A stretch of DNA of 64,000 nucleotides from Paramacrobiotus metropolitanus (taxonomy: Eukaryota > Tardigrada > Eutardigrada > Parachela > Macrobiotidae): assembly GCF_019649055.1 (NCBI RefSeq), contig NW_026570246.1, positions 1,116,001 through 1,180,000 of the forward strand, in the 5' to 3' direction. Under the pieces are notes generated by a model. That model did no database searches. It saw only the letters and a program-made list of their open reading frames with translations, and had not been told where the DNA came from. Shown here in pieces: positions 13,501 through 26,400 of this stretch. Made by a program: the position numbers and the translations under genes. How positions within the stretch are numbered: the stretch's first letter is position 1; each line of letters opens with the position of its first letter.

Positions 13501-16500
13501 GACGCGGGGAAAAAAATAATGGTTGTAATGTCCTTGTATTACATAGGACCAATGGTTACAAGGCGGGCTCGAAGAAGAACAAAGCCGGCCAGCAGCAGAC
13601 GGATCTCAAAGCGCCCGATCTCTGGATGCATCATCACCATCATCCGGCCGACAATGTGGAGCTGAAGCATGTCGCGGAGAAATCCCCCCATGAAATTGTC
13701 CCCATCCTCAAGCATTCCAACGAATACACCAATAACATCAATCTCTCAGCCACTTTAGATCGATTACAGAAGCGCACAAATTCATTTGTTGGTAAGTAGT
13801 CATAAGCAGTGGGAAAAAACGTTACGCGATGCCACTCAGTAAAGACAAGGCCAACATGTCGCCGGGCCGGGTGTAATGACATGATTGACGGGAGAGTGTC
13901 AGTAAAAAAATCCCTCTTAGACACCCCTGAATGCGCTGGGAACAATCGCCCTGAGGGTTATCGGACTAAACGATTGAGGAAATGTTTTGACTCTTATTAT
14001 TTGTGCTTTTTATGTTATTATGTTGCTTTCAGCTAATACATCGGGATTCAGTAGTGCGATGATTTTTAATGGTTACTGGAAACAAACAAGAAGGCGCAGT
14101 TGTAACACTTTGACAGCAAAGTTAACACATTAGTTTTGCATACAATATACGATGTAGTAATACCAAATGCACTCTCCGGGTCGCAAACGCAGAAGGTCAC
14201 CTTGATACAACAGAGTTATATAATCTTTGGATAATTAAGCAGCAGAAAATAGTACCAAGAAATTTGAATTAGGTAATTAAGAATTTCGATTTTATTCTAG
14301 ATATCAAGAACAACATTGACGGCCGAGGCTACAATGACATGAATAAATTCAACAGTCTCAGCCGGCGGACCCAGCGACCTTTCCAAATTACGTTGGATCA
14401 ACACTCACAAAAAGAGCGTACGTAAAATAAACTTACAAGCGATAATATGATACCACATGTCATATATAATGGTCACCGACGGTGTATGACGATCTCTTTA
14501 CTTCCCTTTCCTCCAGCATTCCCGGTAATTTACACAGGAAACCGTATAACTACGTCGTTTAGCTGACATTTTCGATTATTTTGATCTCTTGTCAATATGG
14601 ATTCAGTGTGGTTTAAGAATACAAAAATAACAATCATGCACCTTTTGTTGCTCATCAAAATGCATGTTACGTAATCGGAAATCGTTCTGCTTGATTATAA
14701 TATTTGTTGCGCTGCGACTGCTAAATTGTAAAAGAAAAATTGCCTTAATTATTCAGCGAACAGCAAATTGGTGGCACGTGAAGTGGCTAACATTTCAACT
14801 TGAGGTCGGTGAAAGTATTTAATGCTGGATCACTTTTACTTTAGCTTTTAGCCATAATTTATGTCTATTTAATCGCCGCTGTCACGCGATGGCGAAATTG
14901 TGAAACGGCCTTCCCTGGAACCCAATTAAACAAAACAGCCACTTGGCGAATAAATTTTTCCACGTTTTCCCATAATGGGCATTAATGGTTAAGCTGTCTT
15001 TTTCCCATTGTAGCCATTACCAACGTTGTGGGTATGCCGAACAACACAGCCAATAACGCCGCACGCATTAATCCTCCTGACAGCATGCAGCGTAATATCT
15101 TTCCACTGCGCGGCGGTCAGCCGGTAATCGGCGGCGGTGGCGGCACTGTACGCTTGCCGACCATTGAATGCAGTCCGCATCAATCGCTGGCATCACCCGA
15201 TCCCTCCACACCGTCGACATTCGATGCCGGGAGTTCCGGCGCCGCGGCGCAGGGATCATCCGACACACTGCGCTCCGCATCCCATCGCGTGCCCCACCCG
15301 CTTAAGAGCTTTAGCGTGCCTGCGCCGCCTCCACAGCATCATCATCATCATGTCAACGGTGCCGTGGCCGCCGCTGGGGCCATGCAGCCAGCTGTTACCA
15401 CTCCGAGGCATTTAGGTAAATAAAGATCCCATTGTATGGTGTGTAATTCAAGCGGGATATTGTGGGTGATGGTTGTTGTTGTGCGGAGAAATACACTGCA
15501 CCCGGATCAAGCGTGCGGAAGAAAATCTCTTATTGTTAAGTGAACAAATTTAATGGGGAATACGTTTCAGATTAGTGGGGTTCTGTGAAAATGGACAGCT
15601 CAGTTATATTCATTTAGAACACATGTTCAAGTAAGGAAAAAGAAATAACGACGCCATCATGGTCAGATGATGTCAAGCGATGGTGAAAATGCCACCTTAG
15701 GGAATTTTCAGGCTACGCATTCACATATTTTAAAATAATGACTGTCCTTGTATTAAAGAAAAGCTCCACAGAAACTAATTTTATGGCGTCACACTGCTTG
15801 ACAATTTTAATAAAAAAGAAACCCTTATGACTTTATTGTACTTTAGAATTATTTGAATTTTTGAATGGAGGTAATCGTATGGATCTTTCGCGGCATTCCA
15901 GGGCGTATACCTAATTATTCCAGAAATATATATGACCAACCCTGTGATTACTTTGAAAACTGTGGCTAATTTTCCAGCTGCCAAGCCTTTGGCTCAAATC
16001 TCGGTGCCTCCCGTTGTCCATCCACCGTTGACGGCCATGATGAACGGAAGTCCGTATAAGCGGGCTCCCATGACGGTGCCTATACAAAATCAACCAAAAG
16101 CGCATAAACCACCTGTCACTTTCGCCGATCTCCCTAGAAAGGAAGACGGAAGATCAGCTGTAAGTGCACCAACAGCCAAAATGGGCTTGTAACAGTGACG
16201 TGCAGACGGTACTAGGAAAAAATTAAAAAATGCGCTATAAGCAATTTTTCAAGCGATTGCTGTCGTACTCTTGGTAAATATTTTGGTTGTATGTAGAATT
16301 GTAGACCATAATATTAGTATCGACATCATATTGTGTGGTGACAGTTAAACTAAGTACGTTAACATCGAGTTGGTAAAGAATAAAAGACTTGAGAGCATTT
16401 TAATACAGTACGTTGAAACAACAAATTTATAAATATGGTATATGAAATAGTAGCACTGAAAAATAAATGACCCTTTGATTATTTTCGCAGCATGGTTATA

Positions 16501-16592
16501 GCACGGAAGAATTGTCCCAAGAAATGGCCAATTTGGAAGGATTAATGAAGGACCTTAATGCAATAACTGCCTCTGAGTTTATTAATTGTTGA
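4526..16592 (+). CDS. fra: Frazzled/UNC-40/DCC/neogenin netrin receptor (first exon missing)
   Basis: Single-pass netrin receptor for axon guidance and cell migration. Exons: 4526-4691, 5113-5255 (Ig1); 7377-7658 (Ig2); 8253-8543 (Ig3); 8617-8892 (Ig4); 9237-9593 (FN3-1); 10269-10559 (FN3-2); 10646-10695, 10822-11273 (FN3-3 and start of FN3-4); 11567-11662 (end of FN3-4); 11974-12291 (FN3-5); 12524-12856 (FN3-6); 13315-13468 (TM, NTLYIIIAIVASVTAVVIVI); 13547-13791; 14301-14417; 15014-15415; 15978-16159; 16491-16592. Every Ig has its Cys pair (for example LLLNCS and GIYQC). The tail carries P1 (DLKAPDLWMHH), P2 (HPLKSFSVPAPPPQ) and P3 (EELSQEMANLEGLMKDLNAI). Most extracellular introns are phase 1, as usual between Ig/FN3 modules. 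About 1,418 residues are covered. The signal-peptide exon was not found. The junction 11273/11567 is out of frame by one base under GT-AG splicing (see findings). Family assignment is secure. Confidence 0.96.
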
Positions 16593-17950
16593 TACTTGTC
16601 GCATATTTGTATTTTCTGTGTCAGCAGACAAAACTACTGTGAAAAGCTTTTTTGGTTGTCCGATGCCTGTACATGTACAATTGTAGTCTGATTACCAAAG
16701 AGTTCTACGTGGGAAGAAGTTTTTGTTCTCCGTATAGTGTGTATTTATTAGCGGTGTTCTCAGTTACAAACGATCTGATTTTGTTGTCTGTTTTGTTGAA
16801 TGTGTTTAATTAAAAATTCCGTGAAGTGAAAAAAGCGCTATTGATGTTATTAATTGACGTTAAACTGCACATGATGGCTCACTTTAATCTGACTTGCAAC
16901 GGCTGTTATGTCAGAAAATTCTCGTTTTCTGTGAAACGTAGCTAAGACGCAGTGTAGCATAATTGCATTCATTAGTACGTAGAAACGCACGTGAACTGCA
17001 TCCATTTGTATGATAAGGATTTTTTTCACATACACACCGAAATGCACCTGAATGGGAAAATCAGCGCGCATTATTATATATAAGGTCAAATAGCAAGATT
17101 TTGATAATTTGTTGTACAATGCACCGCAAATGCCGGTCAAGGCGATAAATCCCTTAGCTTTTTAATTCTTCCGTCGACGTGGCAATGAAGCCGCTGTAAG
17201 GAAGGCAATATTTTGATTATTTTCCCTTCGGTTCGTGCAAGGTAATCCAGGCCGCCGCCGCGTTAGACGCAGGGAAGCGGGATAGAGAGAAAAAGAGGAT
17301 GCGCCGGACGATGCCAGGAAGCCGGATCAGTGCTGTCGTATTACTTCCTGGTAAACTGTAATACAGTTAGTTATACATGGAACGCGTATATGCCGCATGC
17401 AGTGCGTACATGGTGCTTATTACTTAACACAACTGGCGCCCCGGCACATCAGACTGGATGATTTGACGGTGCTACACGTTCACACATAGGCGCATATTAA
17501 ATCCACACTTATCCCGCTACAATGACACAGTGTGAAGTGTAAACCGTCCCGGCTATATCCACTGCCATTTACTCCCGACGGTGAGTTTTAATTCTCTTTT
17601 TTCTCTCCCTTTCTTAACGTCGCGCTGGCACAGCACGTGTCCTGAGCGGAGGACACCCGGCATTCCCACACATCTGAATACATGCATATGTATTCTCCCG
17701 TTTAATCATATTGCACCAATCTCCGGCCATGTGATGATATTGACGGTACTCCTCGAGGATCACTTTACCGTTGCTCTCTTTATCAGCAAATTTAATCAAC
17801 GCCTGTGTGCTTTCTGGACGTGAAAATAATATTCACATCCAACAGTTAAAATAATATTATCCACAACGGAAATTCAGAGCTACTTAGAGATTCATTATTA
17901 GCATTCATCTTTACGCTTACTTCTTGGGGTTGACATTTTGAAGAATACAT
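16593..17950. other. Intergenic region between frazzled and the peptide GPCR
   Basis: Holds the frazzled 3' flank and the promoter side of the GPCR. An ATTAAA poly(A)-like hexamer lies near 16809. The stretch near 17240-17330 is more GC-rich. I see no coding frame with domain support. Confidence 0.5.
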
Positions 17951-20900
17951 ATGTATACCATGCCGCTTAATCCGGAACCCACGATGCGCGCCAGCCCCAG
18001 CTCTGTTTACGATTATCAGCATGCCTGCATGAACGATTCCATCTTTGCGACCAGTGCGAGTCCGGCGGTTTTGTATACCGTTAATGCAATAAATGCCATA
18101 ATATGTTTGGTGGGATTAAGCGGAAATATTCTAGTTGTAAGTGCTTAATGTATATTTTGTGTTTTTTTTTGTTATATTTAATCATTACGTACACGGTATA
18201 CATAAGTGCAGTAACTCATTTATGAGCCAGGAGATTTGCTTTTTATGTTAATAACCATACCTTAATTACTACTACTATAATCGATGCTCGAACATTAAGA
18301 AATGCCTTTCTTATAAGTACAGAAATTTACTATACACGTTTGATAGCAGTTCATCGCAAAATGCACACAAATTTGTCTATATGTATCATCGGTTTCCTCT
18401 TTTGTAGTTTTATGTGGTGTGCCGGTTTTCGGCAATGCGCACCGTAACAAACGTTTTTATTTTGATGTTGGCGATGGCTGATATCGCTTTTCTCGTCAAT
18501 ATCCCTTTCTTGATGACCACATCCATACTTGAACACTGGCCGTTTGGAAACATTTACTGCAAAATGTAAGGGTTTGTATATCTTTGGCTTTTGTGCGTTG
18601 TGGTGTCTGATACTATTATTCATGTTAATTTCGAATCATATTTTACTTTTGTGCGTCGTTGCCTATTTCTAATTTCCTTACAATTTTTGGATTTACTGAA
18701 TCTGTACTCACATAGTATTGAACATTATATTAGTAATCACCAAAGCCATCGACTGTCGTCACTGCTACAGTCGTCGCAGTGTTAACTTAAATGTGTCAAG
18801 TTCAGTGCCAACTGACTTTTAATGGTGCATGCCGCAGATTCATACCGTTTTCCTCGAAGATAAAGTTTAGGTCACCTGTTTGTGGCGCAGTTATTTTCAT
18901 GGTAAGCTCGCGCGCAAAGAACCATGGCATTTAAGCAAATTTTCATTGCAGTTGTTTCCGCAATAAGTAAAAATACTATGCCAATACAAATCATGAAAAC
19001 TGACTTCTTAAAATAAAATCTTTTTTCAAATATACAGCACGACTGGTAGCTTTCGTGCCACGCCTCTTTACATAACGTTTTCCCTCTAATTTCTGGTATG
19101 GGGTTTATAATTTTATGATAAGTGCAAAGTGAAGGCGGTTGTAGTACCATAACGGGAAGTTTAAAGTGTACAGTATTATCTTCACATCCTCTTCCCCGGG
19201 TGCACCTAACTTTATGGAACGGATCTTTGGCAGACAATTATCCCTCGCAGCTTCAAAGTTTTAAAGCTTCCGGTCTGGAAGCTGTTCATTTCCTCTAGAT
19301 GTACTGAGAGTTTCCTTCCGAAAGTAATGTAGCTGTTATAAACATATCGCCGTTAGGCAGTGCAGCTGCTTATCCAAAAACTTTTCTTGCAAATTTCTGT
19401 AGCTTGTACGCGTATATAGATATTATGCATACAGACGCTGTCATTATATACATATGCGTCAAAATATTTTTCCCGTATACTAAAAGGATTTTGTTTCTGA
19501 CAGCTATTATTCAATGTCAACGGTCAATCAATTTGCATCAAGCTTCTTCCTGGTCACGATGTCTGCAGATCGCTACGTAGCAATATGGTGAGTGTCTGTA
19601 GGAGCAATAATGATGTAGCGTTGAATTTGGTGTATATACGAGCAAAATACAAAGTACGATTGCATAATAATATCTCTTGTTTAGTCAATGTTAACGGTTC
19701 TACAAATTAAAAATAAAATACATCTTTATATTTCATAGGCTTATTTGTAATAAATTACTGTAGCCGTAACTTACACAAAGGGCGTCAGAGACCCAGGTGA
19801 TTTTGTTTTAGCAGTTGCTTTGAGTACAACTACAGAACTGCTTATTATTGTTTCATCAGAATTTCTGAGAGAATCGCTCGATTTTTACATATCATACATA
19901 TATGCACAGCCGACAAATGCATAGGTGAAAAATATGGTTGAATTATCTATGATTTTATTTCAGTTTACCAATTCGAAGTCGTCAGATCCGAACAACACGA
20001 ACAGCTGTTTTTGTATGCTCCCTGGTGTGGGCATTAGCCATAATGCTCAGTAAGTCTGCTTTAGGGTATGAAGCAAAACAGATTACTAACTAAGCAGAAT
20101 TTGTAACATACAACATTTAGCGCTAAACCTTTTTATTACAATTATAATTCAAAACGAGAAGTAAAATACTGAAGAATTCTTCACAAGACTTTTCAAGTAG
20201 TTCTAGGAATTTCAAGGCATTATTTAAGTTTTTTTCTGGAGCTTAATGAAAAGGAAATCATCGCAGACTGCGTATCTGTGGCCTGTACAGTGTCATAGCA
20301 ATATTATTGTGGCAGTACACGGGAATACATAATCGAAATTGAATATTCACAGATGTTACAACTGACAGCCCACATAAATTTTTTAGTGTATCCGGTGTTT
20401 TTGTACGCCGAGACCGATTCAGCCGCAGATGGCAGCGTAACCCACTGTAACATATTTTGGCCCGATTCCTTTCATGTTTCCGGAAACCATGCATTCGTCT
20501 TGTATTGTTTCGTCTTGGGTTACGCATTTCCGGTGGCCTTTATGTTGACGTTTTATGGCTTGGTGGTACAGCGACTGCGCAGTCGTCATAATTCGCACGA
20601 TCACCCCAGCAGCACTTCATCCATAGTGTATCCACCCAATCCCACCGTTACAAAACGGCGGACCCGGCTGCGTAGGGTCACCGTCATGATATTTGTGGTA
20701 ATCGTCGTTTATCTGCTGTGCTGGACGCCTTATTGGTAAGGTCAACGCTTGCAATATCGCAGATTACTATTAAACGGTGTAAGGTTAAACTAATAATGGT
20801 GCCACCTTTACGCTGACATTTGCGCAAATACGTCCAACAAATTTCATTCAATGACACAAATTTGAATCAGTTAAATTTAATTATTAAGGCTAGTGAAATA

Positions 20901-22285
20901 TGTTAGCTGTACACGTTTTGAAATCGAAGTGAGCATTCGATTTCGGTCACTGCTGAAATTTATTATAAGACTGGTGGATTAAATTAAAATAATAAAAGTA
21001 GAGCAAATACCATTACGTGGAATCATGTTTGCCGAGGAAAGGTCATGCATCGTTGTTGCACTGCAGTATTTGCTTCCCAAAAGTGCACAAAAATAATTTC
21101 GATGGCCGGTCATAAGTAGGCTGGAGGCCACAGAAAATTAATAACAATCTCGCGAAGCTCTTCACAAAATTAAGACTATGTATCCTTGTAAGCCGAGAGA
21201 GATTAACCAACATCCGATGAGTCGTCTCAGTGATGTCATATCGATTCTGCCGCGAAAGATACTCGACTCCATGTCAAAACTCGCGGGGATGCTGCTACCG
21301 TAAAATTCCAAAGGAAAAATATGTGCATAATTCGAAGCAAAGCGCAACTGAATTCCCAGTTTAGTTTGTTGAAGTGGGGTGAAGTTCTGAAAGACACTAA
21401 ACAGTAGCTTGTATCATATTGAAATGCACAGCACAAACCGAACAATGCATGGCCACGCCGTATGTTCACATTACTGTCATCGGAAAACGAACCTTGAATG
21501 GTGTACCACCAAATATGGAGTATGTTACAATTGTAACACTGTTAACTATTGCAGTTTGTATTCCCTCAGCATTTCTTTTAAGTTCATTGCCTCCAGTTTT
21601 TTAATCTTGTCTGGCCTTTTCCAGGGGAAGTCAGCTGTTCATTTCCTTCAGCGCATCCAGCCAGTTTAATCATCTGCTGTCCTGTCCCTTGACTCCCGCG
21701 GAAATTCGCGCTAGTCAGCGCATTGTCTACTTATCGCTTATACTGCAGTGCCTTTGTTTCGCTAATTCGGCTGTTAATCCCATATTATACGCCATTTTAA
21801 GTGAGAATTTTAAGCAGAGCTACGCTAAAGCCTGTTATCGCTGTACGAAAAACAAATCCGACGCACTGAGCACACCGAATCTGATGCTACCGCGGGAGTC
21901 CAGCTACCGGCCCGAGTACTGTTCCAATTATAAACTGTCACAAAACTTCTCTCCGCCGGAGTACGACAAACGCCCCAATCTCTATCTCAGCTGTAACATG
22001 CAGCACTCACCGATGCCATCAACGCCTAACACGGGTAGCACCAACTGCGGCCCGACGACCAGTGTGGCGCCCGTTAAAACCGATGTCAACCGTGTGGAGC
22101 ACGACAGTGACGAGGACACCAGTGTCGACATGCAGGTCATTAAGGGCGAGGTCATCGCGTCCTTTCAGATAACCGCCTGGACGCCGCTGATGCGCTACCA
22201 GGAACCGATGGTCACGCGCAAAACTGTGATGACCACATTCGAATTAATGTCACCAGAATCCACTGGCTCTAATATGCTGCTTTAA
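17951..22285 (+). CDS. Class A neuropeptide GPCR, allatostatin-C/somatostatin receptor type
   Basis: Seven-TM peptide receptor of the plasma membrane. Exons: 17951-18136, 18408-18565, 19504-19587, 19964-20049, 20387-20735, 21625-22285. All junctions keep phase and give 507 residues. Landmarks: TM1 GLSGNILV; TM2 LAMADIAFL; the Cys pair that would link TM3 (IYCKI) to the second extracellular loop (THCNIFW); TM3 VNQFASSFFLVTMSADRYVAI with the DRY motif; TM6 LLCWTPYW; TM7 CFANSAVNPILYAILSENF. The TM3 VNQF...SFFL pattern and the FANSxVNP TM7 motif are typical of somatostatin, opioid and insect allatostatin-C receptors. In a protostome, allatostatin-C is the likely ligand type and Gi/o the likely coupling; both are family inference. 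The long Ser/Thr/Pro-rich tail (about 150 residues) is poorly conserved. The first ATG was chosen because it opens a normal-length N-terminus before TM1. Confidence 0.85.
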
Positions 22286-22678
22286 TCACAGCTGTTCATG
22301 CACCCACGTCATTGTTTACGCTCGCAGATTAAATGTCTTTCTCAACGTTGTCATGATGGGACGTTATCGTATTATATGGCTACGCAGAATATAAGTACGT
22401 ATATAAAACACTCTAGTTTTCTATCAGTTATATTGGACGTCATATGCTGTGCTTCGTCATGCAATACCCTTACGTGTCAGTTTTTCCATATGTAACTCTA
22501 CGCTTATGTTTATTGTTACGTTCTTTACTCACTAATCAGAATTTGTACGAGGCGGCAGCTGTTCAATGCCTGCAGTGGTGCGCGCTGGGCGGGATGGTAC
22601 TGTCTCGTTTGCGTATCCAAAACCCATACATTGTTATAACATAACGCTTTTATTTCAAGCATCTTCAATTCAAGAGTT

Positions 22679-22684
22679 AATAAA
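22679..22684 (+). terminator. Candidate poly(A) signal of the GPCR gene
   Basis: AATAAA about 390 bases after the GPCR stop codon. A second AATAAA lies near 22719. Position is plausible for the 3' end, but no transcript evidence is available. Confidence 0.35.
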
Positions 22685-22907
22685 TGACGCTCGAGATCGA
22701 GTTTTCAGGAGTCTGAAAAATAAATTAAGAAAACGTACGCGCTGCGATTTCGGAAGCTTTAGAGTTCTGGTATGACTAACCGTATAACCCGAGTAAAACA
22801 GTTTGTAAAAAATACGTTAGCTAAACGTTTGTTTCCCAGATGCACCGTGTTAGACAACCCGTGCAGGTTCGACGTGCGTGTTTCACGAAGGTTTTAATTT
22901 TGCAAGG

Positions 22908-22930
22908 TGGGTATATATATTATATACCCA
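22908..22930. repeat. Inverted repeat, 10-bp arms
   Basis: TGGGTATATA at 22908-22917 is followed by a 3-base spacer (TAT) and its exact reverse complement TATATACCCA at 22921-22930. A second imperfect hairpin lies 44 bases further on (AATCTTCAAA at 22974-22983 and its reverse complement at 22988-22997). Function is unknown. Confidence 0.6.
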
Positions 22931-23464
22931 TACCCATTATGAATTTTGTAACCCGTTTGTACTTATCTGAAAAAATCTTCAAAAAAGTTTGAAGATTAAA
23001 AAATAAAAAATTATTTTACGCTATACGCAGGGGTCTACGGCAACCCGCTTAGAGGAGCGGTTTACCTGTCTGGAAACTACTACTTGGTAGTCGGCGCACG
23101 TGACACGCGTCATTTTTGGTTTTTATTCGCCGAAAAGCTGACAGCATTTGTATTTTGTCAAACTCGATACTTTTTTCGACTGAGTTATAAGTTATCCGTT
23201 GAATTCTTTCCATCTCGCAAAGATCAGATTTGTCGTGTTTCAGTGTTTGGTATTCCTGAAAGACGTGCGTCTTCAGTGGGGATTTGGTATTTTGTGTAAG
23301 TTCCTCTGAAGCAGTAAGTACTCGCAGTGATTTGCCTGGTTTGCTTGACCCGCTGGCTCGTTGAGTTGTATGCAATGTGCTGTAGCCTGTAGGTGTCTCT
23401 TGTTCTGGCCTTTACCGTTGGTTTGCTGGGCAATTGACTGGGAATTTCCACTTACGCTTCAGCC

Positions 23465-26400
23465 ATGAATTCAAACCTCGGTCCACCACCTGCTACAATC
23501 AAGAACGAGTATGATAGCATTAGCCAGGGCAAGGGCATCCAATTCGATGGTAGACTGCCCATTGCGGAATACCGTCAGACTATACTGGACACGGTGAGGA
23601 ACTCACCCGTTACCCTGATCCATGGAGCAACAGGTTGCGGAAAGACCACACAGATTCCCCAGTACATTTTGGAGAATTTTGTGAGGCGGGGCAAAATGCC
23701 CTATATCGTGGTCACGCAGCCCCGCCGCATCGCTGCTGTCAGTATTGCCCAGTAAGTTCCTGCAGGTCTTTGTTATGAATTTTACTTAAACATTTCACTG
23801 ATGCTTCATGATGTGCCGCTTAAGAACGTGGTTGTGAAAGAGTGCGTTTTTGACGTAATTGAATTCGTAGATATGTGTGCCAGGAGCGTGGTTGGACATT
23901 AGGAGGTCTGATTGGGTATCAGATTGCCCAGGAAAGTGTTCAAAGTGCCGAAACAAGGGTCGTCTACTGCACTCTCGGGGTCCTTCTGGAGAAGCTTGTG
24001 CACAGTAAGAGATAATTTATCTGACTGCTTCAGGGTCTGTATATACAGACCCTGACCGCTTACTGCAGCATGATGATTTATTTTATTTGTATGCGAATTC
24101 TGGATTTCTGTCCTGTTTCACACTATCAAACTACAGCAGTAGTCCGTCGTGCTTTTCATTTCAGGATTTAACTTCATTTAAGCATTGGATAATTTCGATG
24201 TTGAAGTTCTTGATTTTGGTTTTTTGAATTTCAGTTTTCTCGATTTTTTGCCTCTTGTTCGCCAATAATTAAGAGGCTATTATTTATCTGAAGACAAAAG
24301 ACATAGAAGCCGCTTTTGTACACTTGTTTGACGCAACAAGCAGATACAGGCACTGAAAATGAAAAGTAGTTTGACAATTGTGTAACAGATCAAGGACGAT
24401 TGGACTACTATACGCACGTGATTTTGGATGAAGTTCATGAGCGCGAGGAGGAGATGGATCTCGCTTTATTGCTGATGAAACGCGTTTTGAAAGACAAGAA
24501 CTGCCGAGTCAGGTTAATTGTTATGTCAGCTACAATGCACATGGAAAAGTTAGTGGCTTACCTCGACAATCCGCCGGTCATCGCTTTGAATAGCGGACTG
24601 TTTGACGTCACAGTCAAGTATCTTGACGACATCCCTTTCGGAGGTTTCCGCTTTGGTGTATTCTCCCTGGATGACCCGTACATGCAGCCAGTAGTTACCG
24701 AATGTCTGGTCAATCTGGTCGCCTACTTCGACGAGGCGGAGAGAGGCAATCGCTCGACTGAAAGGGGATCGGTGTTGATTTTTGCTCCGGGAATAAAGGA
24801 GATAAAAAGCATTATGCTGCTACTGGAAGGTGAGAGCGCTAGACGGCGAGCAGAGTGGGAAATTATTCCTCTACATTCGACTATTGCCAACAAAGACCAG
24901 CGAAGGATTTTCCAACCGAAAAAAGCGTCAGTGCGACGAATTATCGTATCGACCAATATTGCGGAAAGCTCGATTACGGTTCCGGATGTGAAGTATATTG
25001 TGGATCTCTGCCTGACAAAGCAGCTGGAACGACGGGCAAACACATCGTTTACTGGCTTGAATCTCACCTGGGCGTCGAAATCCAACTGCGAGCAGAGAAG
25101 GGGACGTGCGGGGCGGGTTTCGTCGGGGATTTGTTACCGGTAAGCTCCTTTGTGCTTCCTGCTTCGATACGTTCTCGTTTCCGCTTGTGCTTTAAAAGGC
25201 TTTCTTCGTTTTCCATGCTTCAGATTGTAGAGTGGATTGTGTTTTAATTAATATCTTATTGTATTTCTTTTATTACGGCTGTAAAATTTTCTTGTTTGGT
25301 AAATTGATTTTTTTTTCTTGTTTACTTACAAACTTTTAGATTGGTTCAAAGAGAGTTTTATGACACCCTGCCCTCTCACGCCACACCGGAAATGCTACGG
25401 GTGCCACTACATCGGACGATTTTGAGGGTGAAGAAACTTGGAATTGCCAGTACCATATATGAAATATTGACGGGCGTCATAGATGCGCCTAATCCAAACG
25501 ATATCGAACGCAATGTGCTGGAGCTCATGCAAGCCGAAGCATTGACGGTTCCTGATCATCCCAGTCATGACAAAGGGGAGCAACGAGTCGACGGACAGCT
25601 GACAGCTTTCGGACACGTTATGGCTTCTTTACCGCTGGATATTGCTCTGAGCCGATTGATTATTCTGTCCGTTTGTTTTGATTGCGTCGAAGAAGGTAAT
25701 ACTGGATTGGAAAAATGCCTTTTGAACTTTGTTTATACCTGGCAGTTACACTACTTCATTTAAATTTGAGATACACAAAATGCTTTATTGGTCTGGTGGT
25801 TTCTTAACTTTCTTTTACCACATATATCAGCTATTTGTCCGTCACAGTTGTTTGCATAGTACCTTGACTTTTTAGGAATAATTATAGCGGCATGCCTTGC
25901 GTCGCGAAATTTTTTGGATAGTGGATTCGGGAAGGAAAATGACAAGTACAAAATGAAGCTGGAATGGGACGATGGGCAGTGCAGCGATCCCCTGGCAGCG
26001 TTAGCGGCTTATCGTGCCTGGTATGATCAGAAGAGCACGGTCTTTCGTAGTTCCATTGATGAGGAAAGGGAATGGTGCAACAAATACTCAATTTCGTGGC
26101 ACCGCATTAACGAAGTCTCCGCTCTCGTGACGGATCTGGAAAATCATGTTAAAGAGTTCAGTGTGGGCCATTCCCATAGCTTCCGCAACAGAAAAGCATC
26201 TAAATGGGACACTGCTGGTGATCAGATTGACCAGCGATTGCTGCTCCAGCTGGTAATTACTGGGGCGTTTTATCCGAATTTTTTCCATGGAACCGGCGAC
26301 ACGAAACGGGTGGCCGCCAAGGGTGATGCATTTCTCGATGAACTGCGGTTAGTTGAAAGTTGAAAAATCCTAAGTTGTCAACGTAAATACAGCAGTTAGT

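Larger units (their letters stand above)
22286..23464. other. Intergenic region: GPCR 3' flank and TDRD9-like promoter
   Basis: Contains two inverted repeats (22908-22930 and 22974-22997) and a CACGTG E-box at 23097-23102, about 360 bases before the TDRD9-like start. No supported coding frame is present. The E-box may be chance. Confidence 0.4.

Noticed and set aside
15028-15415. Minus-strand and alternative + frames over the frazzled P2 exon
   Set aside because: They are GC-rich shadows of the in-phase frazzled exon, which has the conserved P2 motif.
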